DNA of 64,000 bases from Paenibacillus sp. 1781tsa1 (lineage in GTDB: Bacteria > Bacillota > Bacilli > Paenibacillales > Paenibacillaceae). Below, piece by piece: positions 8,834 through 16,458 of this stretch (position 1 is the first letter of the stretch; each line of letters begins with the position of its first letter). A model generated the notes under the pieces. That model was not told the DNA's origin. It searched no databases and saw only the letters and a program-made list of their open reading frames with translations. The stretch is from positions 1,116,001 through 1,180,000 of the forward strand of contig NZ_JAMYWY010000001.1 of NCBI RefSeq assembly GCF_024159265.1, written 5' to 3'. The translations under genes and the position numbers were made by a program.

Positions 8834-8862
8834 AATGTAAGTTATTGCAAAATGGTTTTCAA
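8834..8862 (-). promoter_or_regulatory. Sigma-A promoter for the MFS-protease-MerR unit
   Basis: On the minus strand TTGAAA (8857-8862) is separated by exactly 17 bases from TACATT (8834-8839). The MFS start codon is about 70 bases downstream. A cre-like site lies 25 bases upstream of the -35. Confidence 0.6.
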
Positions 8863-8887
8863 TCCTATTTTTACAATAAATAACTTC

Positions 8888-8901
8888 ACAAAACGCTTAC
8901 A
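8888..8901 (-). promoter_or_regulatory. cre-like catabolite-control site
   Basis: TGTAAGCGTTTTGT on the minus strand fits the CcpA consensus TGWAANCGNTNWCA at 12 of 14 positions, missing the last two. It lies between the MFS promoter and the galactokinase gene, where carbon-catabolite control of galactose use would be expected. Confidence 0.45.
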
Positions 8902-9036
8902 AACTTTCAATTCTACCCTACCTTTTCCGCTGTGAAGCTGAGATAATGGGAGAGGAATAAGGCATGAAACAGATGCGACAACGATGTTCACCAACAGCTC
9001 AAAAATAAAAGCTGCACATCCATAGGAGGATTATTA

Positions 9037-10335
9037 ATGACGACACAACCATTGAATCTGATCCAATCCACGGAGGGCCAAGCGTTGCTTGCCCAGATGT
9101 ATGGACAGTCACAAGTAGCGGAACAGACTGCACGTTACACGAAGTTGAACGCCACGTTCGAAGAGTGCTTTGGCGCACAAGAAGGAAGCAAGCTGTTCAG
9201 CGCGTCAGGACGCAGTGAGATTGGCGGCAACCACACGGATCATAACCATGGTAAAGTGCTGGCGGGCAGCATCACGCTGGATACGATTGCAGTGGCAGCA
9301 CCAACTGCGGAGTCGGTTATTACCTTTTACTCAGAAGGTTATGACAAGAAATATGTAATCGATCTCACGGACCTCACGCCAAATACGGAAGACGATGGCA
9401 CAACAGCATTGATTCGCGGTATGGCTGCAGGATTTGGAGAATTCGGATATAAGGTAGGTGGCTTCCAGGCGTACCTGTCAAGTAACGTGTTCTCGGCATC
9501 AGGGGTGAGTTCTTCGGCGTCATTCGAGATGCTGATCTGTACGATTTTGAATCACTTTTATAATGATGGAGCAATGGACGTTGTGACTTTGGCCAAAATC
9601 GGTCAGTATGCAGAGAACCATTATTGGAATAAACCTTCCGGTCTGCTGGATCAGATGGCTTGTGCGTACGGCGGACTGATTGCCATTGATTTCGAAAATC
9701 CTGCACAGCCGGTTATCGAGCCAGTTCAGTGGGATTTCCAACAGAATGGGTACTCATTGGTCATTGTGAATACAGGTGGCAACCATGCGGATCTAACCGA
9801 AGATTACGCGGCTGTGCCCAATGAGATGAGAGCGGTTGCTCAGGCGCTGGGCAATGAGTATGTTCGGGAAATTACAGCAGACGCAATCTACACCAACCTC
9901 AAGAAGGTTCGTGAAGCGGCTGGGGATCGTGCTGTACTGCGTGCGCTTCATTTCCTGGAGGAAAATAATCGTGTGGATGGTCAGGTTCAGGCGTTGCGTG
10001 ATGGACGTTTTGCTGATTTCTTGAAACTGATTACAGCGTCCGGTAACTCGTCATGGAAGTGGCTGCAGAATGTATATCAGAGTGGTGCTGTGAAGGAACA
10101 GGAGATTGGCATCGCGCTGGCACTGACCGAGAATTATCTGCAAAACCTGGGTGATGGCGCTTGTCGTATTCATGGTGGTGGATTCGCAGGGGTTATTCTG
10201 ACGATCCTTCCAAACGAAAAAGTAGAAGAGTATATGTCCTGGATGCACGACATGCTGGAAACGCCGATTATCGTCGTTAATGTGCGTGCGCAGGGTGCGG
10301 TATGCCTGAATGCATTAATCGCTAACGCGGGCTAA
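9037..10335 (+). CDS. galK: Galactokinase
   Basis: 432 residues from ATG 9037, with AGGAGG about nine bases upstream. It phosphorylates alpha-D-galactose to galactose-1-phosphate in the Leloir pathway in the cytoplasm. All three GHMP-kinase motifs are visible: the galactokinase signature as GRSEIGGNHTDHNHGKVL near residue 58, the ATP loop FSASGVSSSASFEM near 152, and GGGFAG near 379. The signature differs from the classical GRVNLIGEHTDYN form, and the protein is longer than the usual 390 residues, as in an alternative clade seen in Firmicutes. No galE or galT lies next to it. A terminator follows, so it is a single-gene unit. Confidence 0.9.
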   Translation: MTTQPLNLIQSTEGQALLAQMYGQSQVAEQTARYTKLNATFEECFGAQEGSKLFSASGRSEIGGNHTDHNHGKVLAGSITLDTIAVAAPTAESVITFYSEGYDKKYVIDLTDLTPNTEDDGTTALIRGMAAGFGEFGYKVGGFQAYLSSNVFSASGVSSSASFEMLICTILNHFYNDGAMDVVTLAKIGQYAENHYWNKPSGLLDQMACAYGGLIAIDFENPAQPVIEPVQWDFQQNGYSLVIVNTGGNHADLTEDYAAVPNEMRAVAQALGNEYVREITADAIYTNLKKVREAAGDRAVLRALHFLEENNRVDGQVQALRDGRFADFLKLITASGNSSWKWLQNVYQSGAVKEQEIGIALALTENYLQNLGDGACRIHGGGFAGVILTILPNEKVEEYMSWMHDMLETPIIVVNVRAQGAVCLNALIANAG

Positions 10336-10372
10336 ACGTAGTCAGATTAATAGTTCTAATATGATTCAACGA

Positions 10373-10397
10373 AGTCCGGGCCATGCCCGGGCTTTTT
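10373..10397 (+). terminator. galK terminator
   Basis: A 9-bp GC-rich stem (10373-10381 with 10385-10393, core CCGGGC/GCCCGG, one G-T pair) with a CAT loop is followed by a T-run. It lies 40 bases after the galactokinase stop. Confidence 0.9.
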
Positions 10398-10563
10398 GGG
10401 TTATTCCATTTTTGAAAAAACTTCAAACCTTGAAGGTCTGTAATGTGTTATTTAAGTAATGGTTTAGTTAGGAATGTAGTGACTAGAATACAGGCGTATT
10501 GATGATGGTTCAAATAAGTGAGAGGCTGTATCTCAATAATGTTCTCATGGGAGGAAGGATCAG

Positions 10564-10845
10564 ATGATTACACCTACAGTAGCTGGGCAGGAAGAGGCTC
10601 AATTATATGAGGAGTTGCGGCGTGCGATCGATGAATTCGAAGAGGGTGAGCAGCGGCAAAAAGTTCTGAGTCGGATGGTCAGACAGCTCAGGTTCGCCAA
10701 ATGGCGCAAAGACCGGATGCGCAAAGTCGATGCATACTGCCAAAGGATCAAACCCGCGACACTTTGGATCATCCTAGCCACAGGTGCACTTGCGCCAGTC
10801 TTGTTATTTAGCATGTTCATCTGGGTGTCTCTATGGGTAGAGTAG
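10564..10845 (+). CDS. Small single-pass membrane protein with coiled coil
   Basis: 93 residues from ATG 10564, with GGGAGGAAGG upstream. Residues 9-60 are a charged amphipathic helix (EEAQLYEELRRAIDEFEE and onward) and residues 65-90 a single hydrophobic segment ending WVSLWVE. It is followed immediately by another small membrane protein gene, so the two probably form a bicistronic unit. No family is recognised. Confidence 0.5.
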   Translation: MITPTVAGQEEAQLYEELRRAIDEFEEGEQRQKVLSRMVRQLRFAKWRKDRMRKVDAYCQRIKPATLWIILATGALAPVLLFSMFIWVSLWVE

Positions 10846-11160
10846 TTGACAACTAGAGAGATAAGGAGAGATCGTTCAGGTATGTTATTTATTGTGTTTT
10901 TTATTGCGATCGTATTTGGAACTTTGTTAATTTTTCGCATGGATGAGGATAGAAGGTTAAAAGCCGGAGCGCTGACCGTGGTCGTGTTCAGTATTCTGCT
11001 GTGCATGCTACTCATATTCCAAATGGGTAGTTACGGAGGCGATTCTTTTAGCTATTTGGGGTTTTTCAACATGTCGTATGGAGCGGCCAACGTATGGGTT
11101 CACATCTTTATTGTGATGACGCTTGTGGCGTTACTGACGTATCTGGGTGCGAGTGAGTAG
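10846..11160 (+). CDS. Small membrane protein
   Basis: The frame opens with TTG 10846 directly after the preceding stop and encodes 104 residues. An ATG at 10881 would give about 92 residues, but its nearest AAGGAG is 13 bases away, so the start is uncertain. Three membrane segments are visible (near FIVFFIAIVFGTLLIF, VVVFSILLCMLLIF and IFIVMTLVALLTYL). Together with the preceding coiled-coil membrane protein it may form a small complex. No function can be assigned. Confidence 0.45.
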   Translation: MTTREIRRDRSGMLFIVFFIAIVFGTLLIFRMDEDRRLKAGALTVVVFSILLCMLLIFQMGSYGGDSFSYLGFFNMSYGAANVWVHIFIVMTLVALLTYLGASE

Positions 11161-11170
11161 CAGAAGAGTA

Positions 11171-11221
11171 AGGTTAGACAGTGAGGGGAGTTGGTCAGGA
11201 TTACTCGTCGCTGTCTAACCT
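11171..11221. repeat. 11-bp inverted repeat with 29-base loop
   Basis: AGGTTAGACAG at 11171-11181 is exactly complementary to CTGTCTAACCT at 11211-11221. It lies between the small membrane protein and a convergent lipoprotein gene, but no T-run follows on either strand. It may be a bidirectional transcription barrier or a protein site. Confidence 0.6.
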
Positions 11222-11312
11222 GTAGCATGTAACGAATTGCAACTGATCTGACAAAAGAGCCATGATTTTTTTTACCAGGATGAGTCACTTGGGTAAACAG
11301 AACCGATACTGT

Positions 11313-11846
11313 TTAGTGTAAATCAGGAGTATTCTTGTTCAAAGATTGTACGTTTCCCTGAATGTACTGGTGGTAATCGCGGAAGCTACTGATGTGATGC
11401 AGGGAGTCGGAATTCTCGGATTGAATCTTAATTTTACCATCCTGAGGCAAATTCTTCATCTCTGCAATGACCGATTTGGAGCCTTGGATATCACCTGACA
11501 TGTCCTGAATTCGCTGTAATAATGCGGGATGTCCTTCATGCTGGAGCATTTCAGCGAGCGGTCTCATCTCCTCCAGCTTTTGGCTAGACCGTTCAAGCAT
11601 GGTCATTACTTTGTCTCCATCTGTACTTGCACTAAGGGAAACCATTCGGTGGATATGATCCTTCTCCATACGCTCAAGCGCTTCGAGATGAGAAGCTTCC
11701 AGTCGTTTGGGATCGCTCCAACTCTCCGATTGAACGGTGTCATTCTGTTGCTGGGATGCATTATTCGCGGTGCCATTACCACAGCCCCATAACAGAGTTG
11801 AGCAAGTTAACACAGCTCCAACGGCGATGATATTATTTAACCTCAT
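11313..11846 (-). CDS. Lipoprotein of unknown function
   Basis: 177 residues from ATG 11846, with AAGGAG eight bases upstream. Residues 1-22 are a lipoprotein signal peptide with lipobox LLWGC, so the mature protein is anchored on the outer face of the membrane. The remainder is hydrophilic and helical, with a His/Met-rich stretch (LEALERMEKDHIHRMVSL) and a C-terminal part containing HHISSFRDYHQYIQ. No known domain is recognised. It appears to be a single gene convergent with the small membrane protein pair. Confidence 0.65.
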   Translation of the reverse strand: MRLNNIIAVGAVLTCSTLLWGCGNGTANNASQQQNDTVQSESWSDPKRLEASHLEALERMEKDHIHRMVSLSASTDGDKVMTMLERSSQKLEEMRPLAEMLQHEGHPALLQRIQDMSGDIQGSKSVIAEMKNLPQDGKIKIQSENSDSLHHISSFRDYHQYIQGNVQSLNKNTPDLH

Positions 11847-11974
11847 GCTGTCACTCCTTCGATATTTTACTTATGGTAGTATGAGCCGTAAATTGGTAAT
11901 TATGCATGTAAATAAAGCGAAAGGTAGTGAGCTTACTTAAGTTAAGTGATACGATAAGAAAATCAGGAGGGCAC

Positions 11975-12304
11975 ATGAGTAAGAGAAAGAATGAGAAGTT
12001 GTTCAATTATTTATTGTTATTTTTAGTTTTGTATGGGATTAGTTTGTTAATTTGGCCTATAGTTCTTTTCGGACTGGGTATGTCTCTTGCTGCACCGTTT
12101 CCACATACATACGATACTTCTCGTGATTTATTGGGTAAAATTCTTTTTACATATCCTTTGGGCGTATTATTTGCAATTTTCTATTGTGGGATTAGTTACG
12201 AGAACGGACGATACAAAGCACCATACTGGGTTGTTCATGTTCCACTACTTTGGCCTGCTTCGTGGATTATAGTCGAATACTTAGGATTAACATTTGGTTT
12301 TTAA
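11975..12304 (+). CDS. Small membrane protein
   Basis: 109 residues from ATG 11975; AGGAGG lies five bases upstream and decides against the earlier in-frame ATG at 11927. Three hydrophobic segments are visible, about residues 9-38, 54-70 and 82-105, with a short loop containing YENGRYKAPYW. No recognised family. It ends about 75 bases before a bidirectional terminator shared with the convergent germination operon. Confidence 0.6.
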   Translation: MSKRKNEKLFNYLLLFLVLYGISLLIWPIVLFGLGMSLAAPFPHTYDTSRDLLGKILFTYPLGVLFAIFYCGISYENGRYKAPYWVVHVPLLWPASWIIVEYLGLTFGF

Positions 12305-12378
12305 AGAAATGAGGGGAGATTAGGGTATCTGTAATTTTGGCTGCTGATAGATTTTCTCTTATTAAAAAGTAAAAACAC

Positions 12379-12425
12379 AAACACCCCTTAACCGTCGTTT
12401 CATACGGGCAAGGGGTGTTTCTCAT
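12379..12425. terminator. Bidirectional terminator
   Basis: An 11-bp perfect stem (AAACACCCCTT at 12379-12389 with AAGGGGTGTTT at 12410-12420) with a smaller inner CCGT/ACGG pairing sits between two convergent genes and has T or A runs on both sides. Confidence 0.85.
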
Positions 12426-12430
12426 TTTTA

Positions 12431-13594
12431 CTAGACTTTCCGTTTATATTTCCCTGTATACGGGATGGTGAGATGGATTTTCAGATCCTGGATCGAGTCT
12501 TCGGTAAGCATCATCTTGCTACCATTGTTTGATAATTTGCGCCACAGCTTCGGATTTTTGCGATACAGTTTCTCCTGAAGGCCGTAAATATCCACACCAC
12601 GCTCAAGGCCGTGACGATAGGTCTGCATAATCTGTTCCCGCAACTTCACTTCACTAATCTGGATCATCTCCTCATAAGAGGTGGGCACCAGATATTCATA
12701 CAGGGCAGTTAGGTATTGGGCATCAATATTGAACTTGACCTCTTCACCCTGAATGACAGGTTTGATTTTGATCTTCGGTAAACCTACACTGAGTGCCCCA
12801 TAGATCGTTCCATCCTTCTGCACAAGCAAGGGAGCACGTCGCATGTCCTTGATCAGCCAGTGATAACCGGGAAGCTGACTGCGTGGAAGGTATTCAAAGT
12901 CAACGCCTGTCTTTTCGAAAAAGGCCCCCTCGATTAGAAATAAATCCTTTTTCTTCTCGTTCTCGGCCCATTGGGAATTGTTCAATGCAATACTGGGCAG
13001 ATACGTCGTGGTAGCCGGATCATTATGCGTTGCAATGAGCTTGAAGCTAAGCACGGGCGGATACAATGATTCTTCCATATAAGTCGGGAGCGGATTATGA
13101 AGAATGCTATCCAGCGGCGACATATTATAGATGGACGTTGCACTGAGAATTTTCTCCAGTGGTTCGCGGGTTCCGTAGACCCAGGTCGTATAACGGGATT
13201 CTGGGAACCGTCCCAGCATATCGAACACTTCTTTGATATGTTTGCTGGTCAGCACCCCTTCTGCCATGACGATGGCTGTCACATGCCCCCAAGCCATGTG
13301 TAATTGAGCTGTGCGGAACAGTTCGTTCAGCGCCAGACTCATGGTTTTCCCTTCGGCATGTCCGACCCATACAGGTGGGGTATCTGCACTTTTGGTTGAA
13401 CTTTCACTTTTGGCGACACTTGCAAAATCAAGCGTTTGTACATACAGGTGATACATCCCGTCTTTGTAATCAATGCCAAAGGCTTTGGCGTAGTCTACCT
13501 GTTGAATCTCAAAAGCACTCCAGCATCCGCTTGTCATCACACACATCGATAGGCTTAACAGACCCAGCGTACATCTCCGCAACAAACGCTTCAT
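12431..13594 (-). CDS. Ger(x)C-family germination lipoprotein
   Basis: 387 residues. The N-terminus is a lipoprotein signal with lipobox TSGC near residue 24, followed by WSAFEIQQVDYAKAFGIDY, the conserved start of mature GerC-type subunits. It is the outer lipoprotein of an inner-membrane nutrient germinant receptor in the spore, acting with the A and B subunits. Its start overlaps the end of the GerA gene, as in tightly coupled ger operons. It is the last gene and ends at a bidirectional terminator. The germinant cannot be predicted from sequence. Confidence 0.9.
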   Translation of the reverse strand: MKRLLRRCTLGLLSLSMCVMTSGCWSAFEIQQVDYAKAFGIDYKDGMYHLYVQTLDFASVAKSESSTKSADTPPVWVGHAEGKTMSLALNELFRTAQLHMAWGHVTAIVMAEGVLTSKHIKEVFDMLGRFPESRYTTWVYGTREPLEKILSATSIYNMSPLDSILHNPLPTYMEESLYPPVLSFKLIATHNDPATTTYLPSIALNNSQWAENEKKKDLFLIEGAFFEKTGVDFEYLPRSQLPGYHWLIKDMRRAPLLVQKDGTIYGALSVGLPKIKIKPVIQGEEVKFNIDAQYLTALYEYLVPTSYEEMIQISEVKLREQIMQTYRHGLERGVDIYGLQEKLYRKNPKLWRKLSNNGSKMMLTEDSIQDLKIHLTIPYTGKYKRKV

Positions 13595-15093
13595 CTTCCG
13601 TTCCCTTTCTTGCGGGGTTCTTGGGTTTCGAGATAGACGGGTCTGCGTTTACCCAGGCCTTTTGGCAGTTTGAATAATGAAGCTATCGCTTGTTTGAAAT
13701 GAAGCGGTGTTAACGGCGTGAGATACGGAATGCCAAATGATTTGAGATCGGTCAAGTAGATGAGGAACAGAATCAATGACAGGATGAACCCAAAGATGCC
13801 GAGGGATGCCCCCAGGACAAAACAAAGGAAGCGCAGGATCAGTACGGAACTGGTCATGACCTGGTTTACAATGGTCGCTCCAGCTACAACAGTGACTGCG
13901 ATGATGACGATCATGAGTGGAGAGACCATCCCGGCACGAATGGCCGAATCTCCGATAATCAGACCTCCAACGACAGTCAGTGTCTGGCCGATGGCACTTG
14001 GCAAACGTACCCCTGCCTCACGGAATAGCTCCATCAGCAGCATAATGAGAAACATCTCCACTCCGGATTCCATAGGAAGTCCCATCCGTCCAACCGATAT
14101 CGTGGCGACTAGAGGAAAGGGAATCTGATCCATATGAAAGGATGTCAGCGCAATATAGAATCCGGGCAGGAACACGGTGATCATCAGACCCAGAAAGCGC
14201 AGCATCCGCCCTACGTTGACAGCTAAGAAGGGAAAGCTGGCATCTTCCGGTGATTTGAGCAAAAGAAACAGATTGACTGGCCCAATAATGGCGCTGGGAT
14301 TGCCGTCCACAATCAGGATAAAGCGTCCGTTCAGCAGACATTCCGCCGCAAAGTCAGGCCTGCCCGTATAATGGGTCACGGGAAACAAAGTAATCTTCGA
14401 AGGGGACAGCAATTCTTCCAGTTCATTGGCAGTCAGGATGCGTTCAGTTTCTATCTTGCGCAACCGATCCTGGACGTCTTCGATCAGCTCCGGATTGGCA
14501 ATATTCTTGATATACATCAGGGCTACCTTGGTTGCAGAACGTGAACCGATCATTTCGATGTTACAGGCCAGCTGGTTTGTGCGTAGACGTATGCGTATCA
14601 AGGCAACATTCACGGCAAGCGGTTCAATGAACCCATCCCTTGCCCCGCGTATCGAAACTTCGGTGGTGGATTCCTCCGGTGTCCGAGTAGGAATGTTAGA
14701 TATATCAATACTCCACATGGCTTGCAGGGAAGGGATACTGATCAACATATGACCTTCAAAAACGCGAAGAGACATCAGCTCCGTTCCGAATGCCGGATCT
14801 TGCAGGTCCATCCGGGTCCACTGGAGGCTGATGGACTTTTCAATGTCGGACGTATGGACAAAATGTGTATGCTCATACGTACGTTTGAGTTCCGGGAGAA
14901 TAATATCATAGATCGCTTCACTGTCCACCATACCACTGCAATAGACCATAAGAATCTGCATCTGAGATTCCCCGATCATGTGACTATTAATGATGACGTC
15001 GTCAGATCCGGCAAAAAAGGTGTTGAGGTTATGCTCGTTCATTCGAAAGGGTTCAACGGTAGGATTATTCTTGGGCTGAGTTGAGATCGGCAT
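13591..15093 (-). CDS. GerA-family spore germination protein
   Basis: 500 residues from ATG 15093, preceded by AGGAGG. It has the GerA layout: a soluble N-terminal domain (about 1-290) with SRSATKVALMYIKNIANPELIEDV-type helices, in which the stretch up to KNIAN is characteristic. Then comes a C-terminal block of membrane segments (about 300-450) with FPLVATISVGRMGLPMES and ESGVEMFLIMLLMELFREA. It is the A subunit of a nutrient germinant receptor and overlaps both neighbours (GerB upstream by 29 bases, GerC downstream by 4), so the three are translationally linked. Confidence 0.9.
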   Translation of the reverse strand: MPISTQPKNNPTVEPFRMNEHNLNTFFAGSDDVIINSHMIGESQMQILMVYCSGMVDSEAIYDIILPELKRTYEHTHFVHTSDIEKSISLQWTRMDLQDPAFGTELMSLRVFEGHMLISIPSLQAMWSIDISNIPTRTPEESTTEVSIRGARDGFIEPLAVNVALIRIRLRTNQLACNIEMIGSRSATKVALMYIKNIANPELIEDVQDRLRKIETERILTANELEELLSPSKITLFPVTHYTGRPDFAAECLLNGRFILIVDGNPSAIIGPVNLFLLLKSPEDASFPFLAVNVGRMLRFLGLMITVFLPGFYIALTSFHMDQIPFPLVATISVGRMGLPMESGVEMFLIMLLMELFREAGVRLPSAIGQTLTVVGGLIIGDSAIRAGMVSPLMIVIIAVTVVAGATIVNQVMTSSVLILRFLCFVLGASLGIFGFILSLILFLIYLTDLKSFGIPYLTPLTPLHFKQAIASLFKLPKGLGKRRPVYLETQEPRKKGNGR

Positions 15094-16186
15094 GAGCGGG
15101 AACCTCCTTGTCCTTTTTGTGGATTAGTGAAGCAATGGTTAGTATCACTGTAACGACTGAGACATAGGCGAGCATGACCGGGAACTGAATATGGTCTACA
15201 TAATAATCCACGTAATCAATGCGCCACCATTGCATCGCCATGAGGCTCATCATGATGGTGATGGTGAGAATAGCGATATATCGTTTTTTTGGCCTGCGAA
15301 AATTCAGCAGATCAACGATGAGATACATGGATATAGCCACCCTTGCGAAGGAGCCACTAAGCCACTGATAGATGGACAAAAAATCAACGTGTTGCAGCAG
15401 CTTGCCTATATTCACAAGTTTCCATTGCTCATAGGGACTGTTCCGTTGTTTTGCTGCTTCTTCGGGACCGAATTCTACGATGGCTCCGATGGTTGGTCCA
15501 ATCGCCATACTAAGCATGAACAAGCCGAGGATTAGAACGTACCACCACCGAATTTTACCTTTGACTTCATGTTGGAACAGCATGAGAATCCAGATTTCCA
15601 TAAGTCCGGCAAGAGAATAGATCATGCCCCGCCAGACGGGGCCCATCCCGTTCTCCATAATCGGGAACAGCAGACTGTAGTCTTTATATTTCATATTGGC
15701 AGACATTACAAAATATCCGAGCAGAACTACAAAGGGCAGTAGAAGACTGGAAGTCATCGCAATGGAGCGTATGCCTTTGGCTGCCGCCCACGCAGCAACC
15801 AGTGCTCCTCCACCGGCCAACACATAAGGAGGCGTGAATTGAAGATATGTGGATACGGTCCAGTTAGTTGTCTCGTACAACGTATGTGTGCCAAGTGTGA
15901 ATAGCAGAATGGAAGCAGAGACCCGAAAGGTCCAGGAGGGAATGGCTCCGAATTCTCGGGTAATCCAATCCGTTAATCGTTGACCACGTACCCGCCGAAT
16001 GATGATATACATCATACACAGAAACAACATGAACAATGGAGCGGCGGCTACGACAGACAACCAGCCGTCTCTGCCGCCAGCTTCGAGTATCGCTGGAACA
16101 GACAAAACATGGCAAACGAGCCCTGCACTTAATAAAAGGATGGAAAAGGACAACCAGATGGTAATTTGACCTTTTTCACGACTCAT
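15065..16186 (-). CDS. GerB-family germination permease-like subunit
   Basis: 373 residues from ATG 16186, chosen because GGAG lies six bases upstream; the frame is open 53 codons further into non-coding sequence. About ten membrane segments are visible, as in the amino-acid-permease-like GerB (endospore germination permease) family. The likely ligand-binding subunit begins SREKGQITIWLSFSILLL. It is the first gene of a B-A-C operon; the common order in Bacillus is A-B-C. It diverges from the glycosidase operon across about 270 bases. Confidence 0.88.
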   Translation of the reverse strand: MSREKGQITIWLSFSILLLSAGLVCHVLSVPAILEAGGRDGWLSVVAAAPLFMLFLCMMYIIIRRVRGQRLTDWITREFGAIPSWTFRVSASILLFTLGTHTLYETTNWTVSTYLQFTPPYVLAGGGALVAAWAAAKGIRSIAMTSSLLLPFVVLLGYFVMSANMKYKDYSLLFPIMENGMGPVWRGMIYSLAGLMEIWILMLFQHEVKGKIRWWYVLILGLFMLSMAIGPTIGAIVEFGPEEAAKQRNSPYEQWKLVNIGKLLQHVDFLSIYQWLSGSFARVAISMYLIVDLLNFRRPKKRYIAILTITIMMSLMAMQWWRIDYVDYYVDHIQFPVMLAYVSVVTVILTIASLIHKKDKEVPAHADLNSAQE

Positions 16187-16296
16187 GGAAATCTCCTTTC
16201 CAATGAAGGAAGTTTCCGTTAGGTTGTACAGCATACAGGAAGTTGATTCCTTTTTCAGTTTTTTTGAATCAAAATATTCAGCAGAAGCAACAACCG

Positions 16297-16309
16297 GACA
16301 ATTATTGTC
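16297..16309. promoter_or_regulatory. Palindrome in a divergent intergenic region
   Basis: GACAATTATTGTC is a perfect odd palindrome with 6-bp arms around a single T. It lies midway between the divergent ger and glycosidase operons and could be an operator. The rest of the 270-base gap (16187-16458) shows no gene. Confidence 0.35.
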
Positions 16310-16458
16310 TGCCATATCTGGTATGTATGCCTTAATGCTGTACATCTCCTCTTATAGAACAGACATATATTTCCTAACCGATTTCTGCAAAAAATGTCCC
16401 TACTGTGCCTGTCATCCAAGGTATACGGTTAAAGTACATCGGAGACAAGAGGAGGACG

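Noticed and set aside
16187..16290. SigG promoter for the germination operon
   Set aside because: A TGAATA is present on the minus strand, but no CATACTA-like -10 lies at the right distance.
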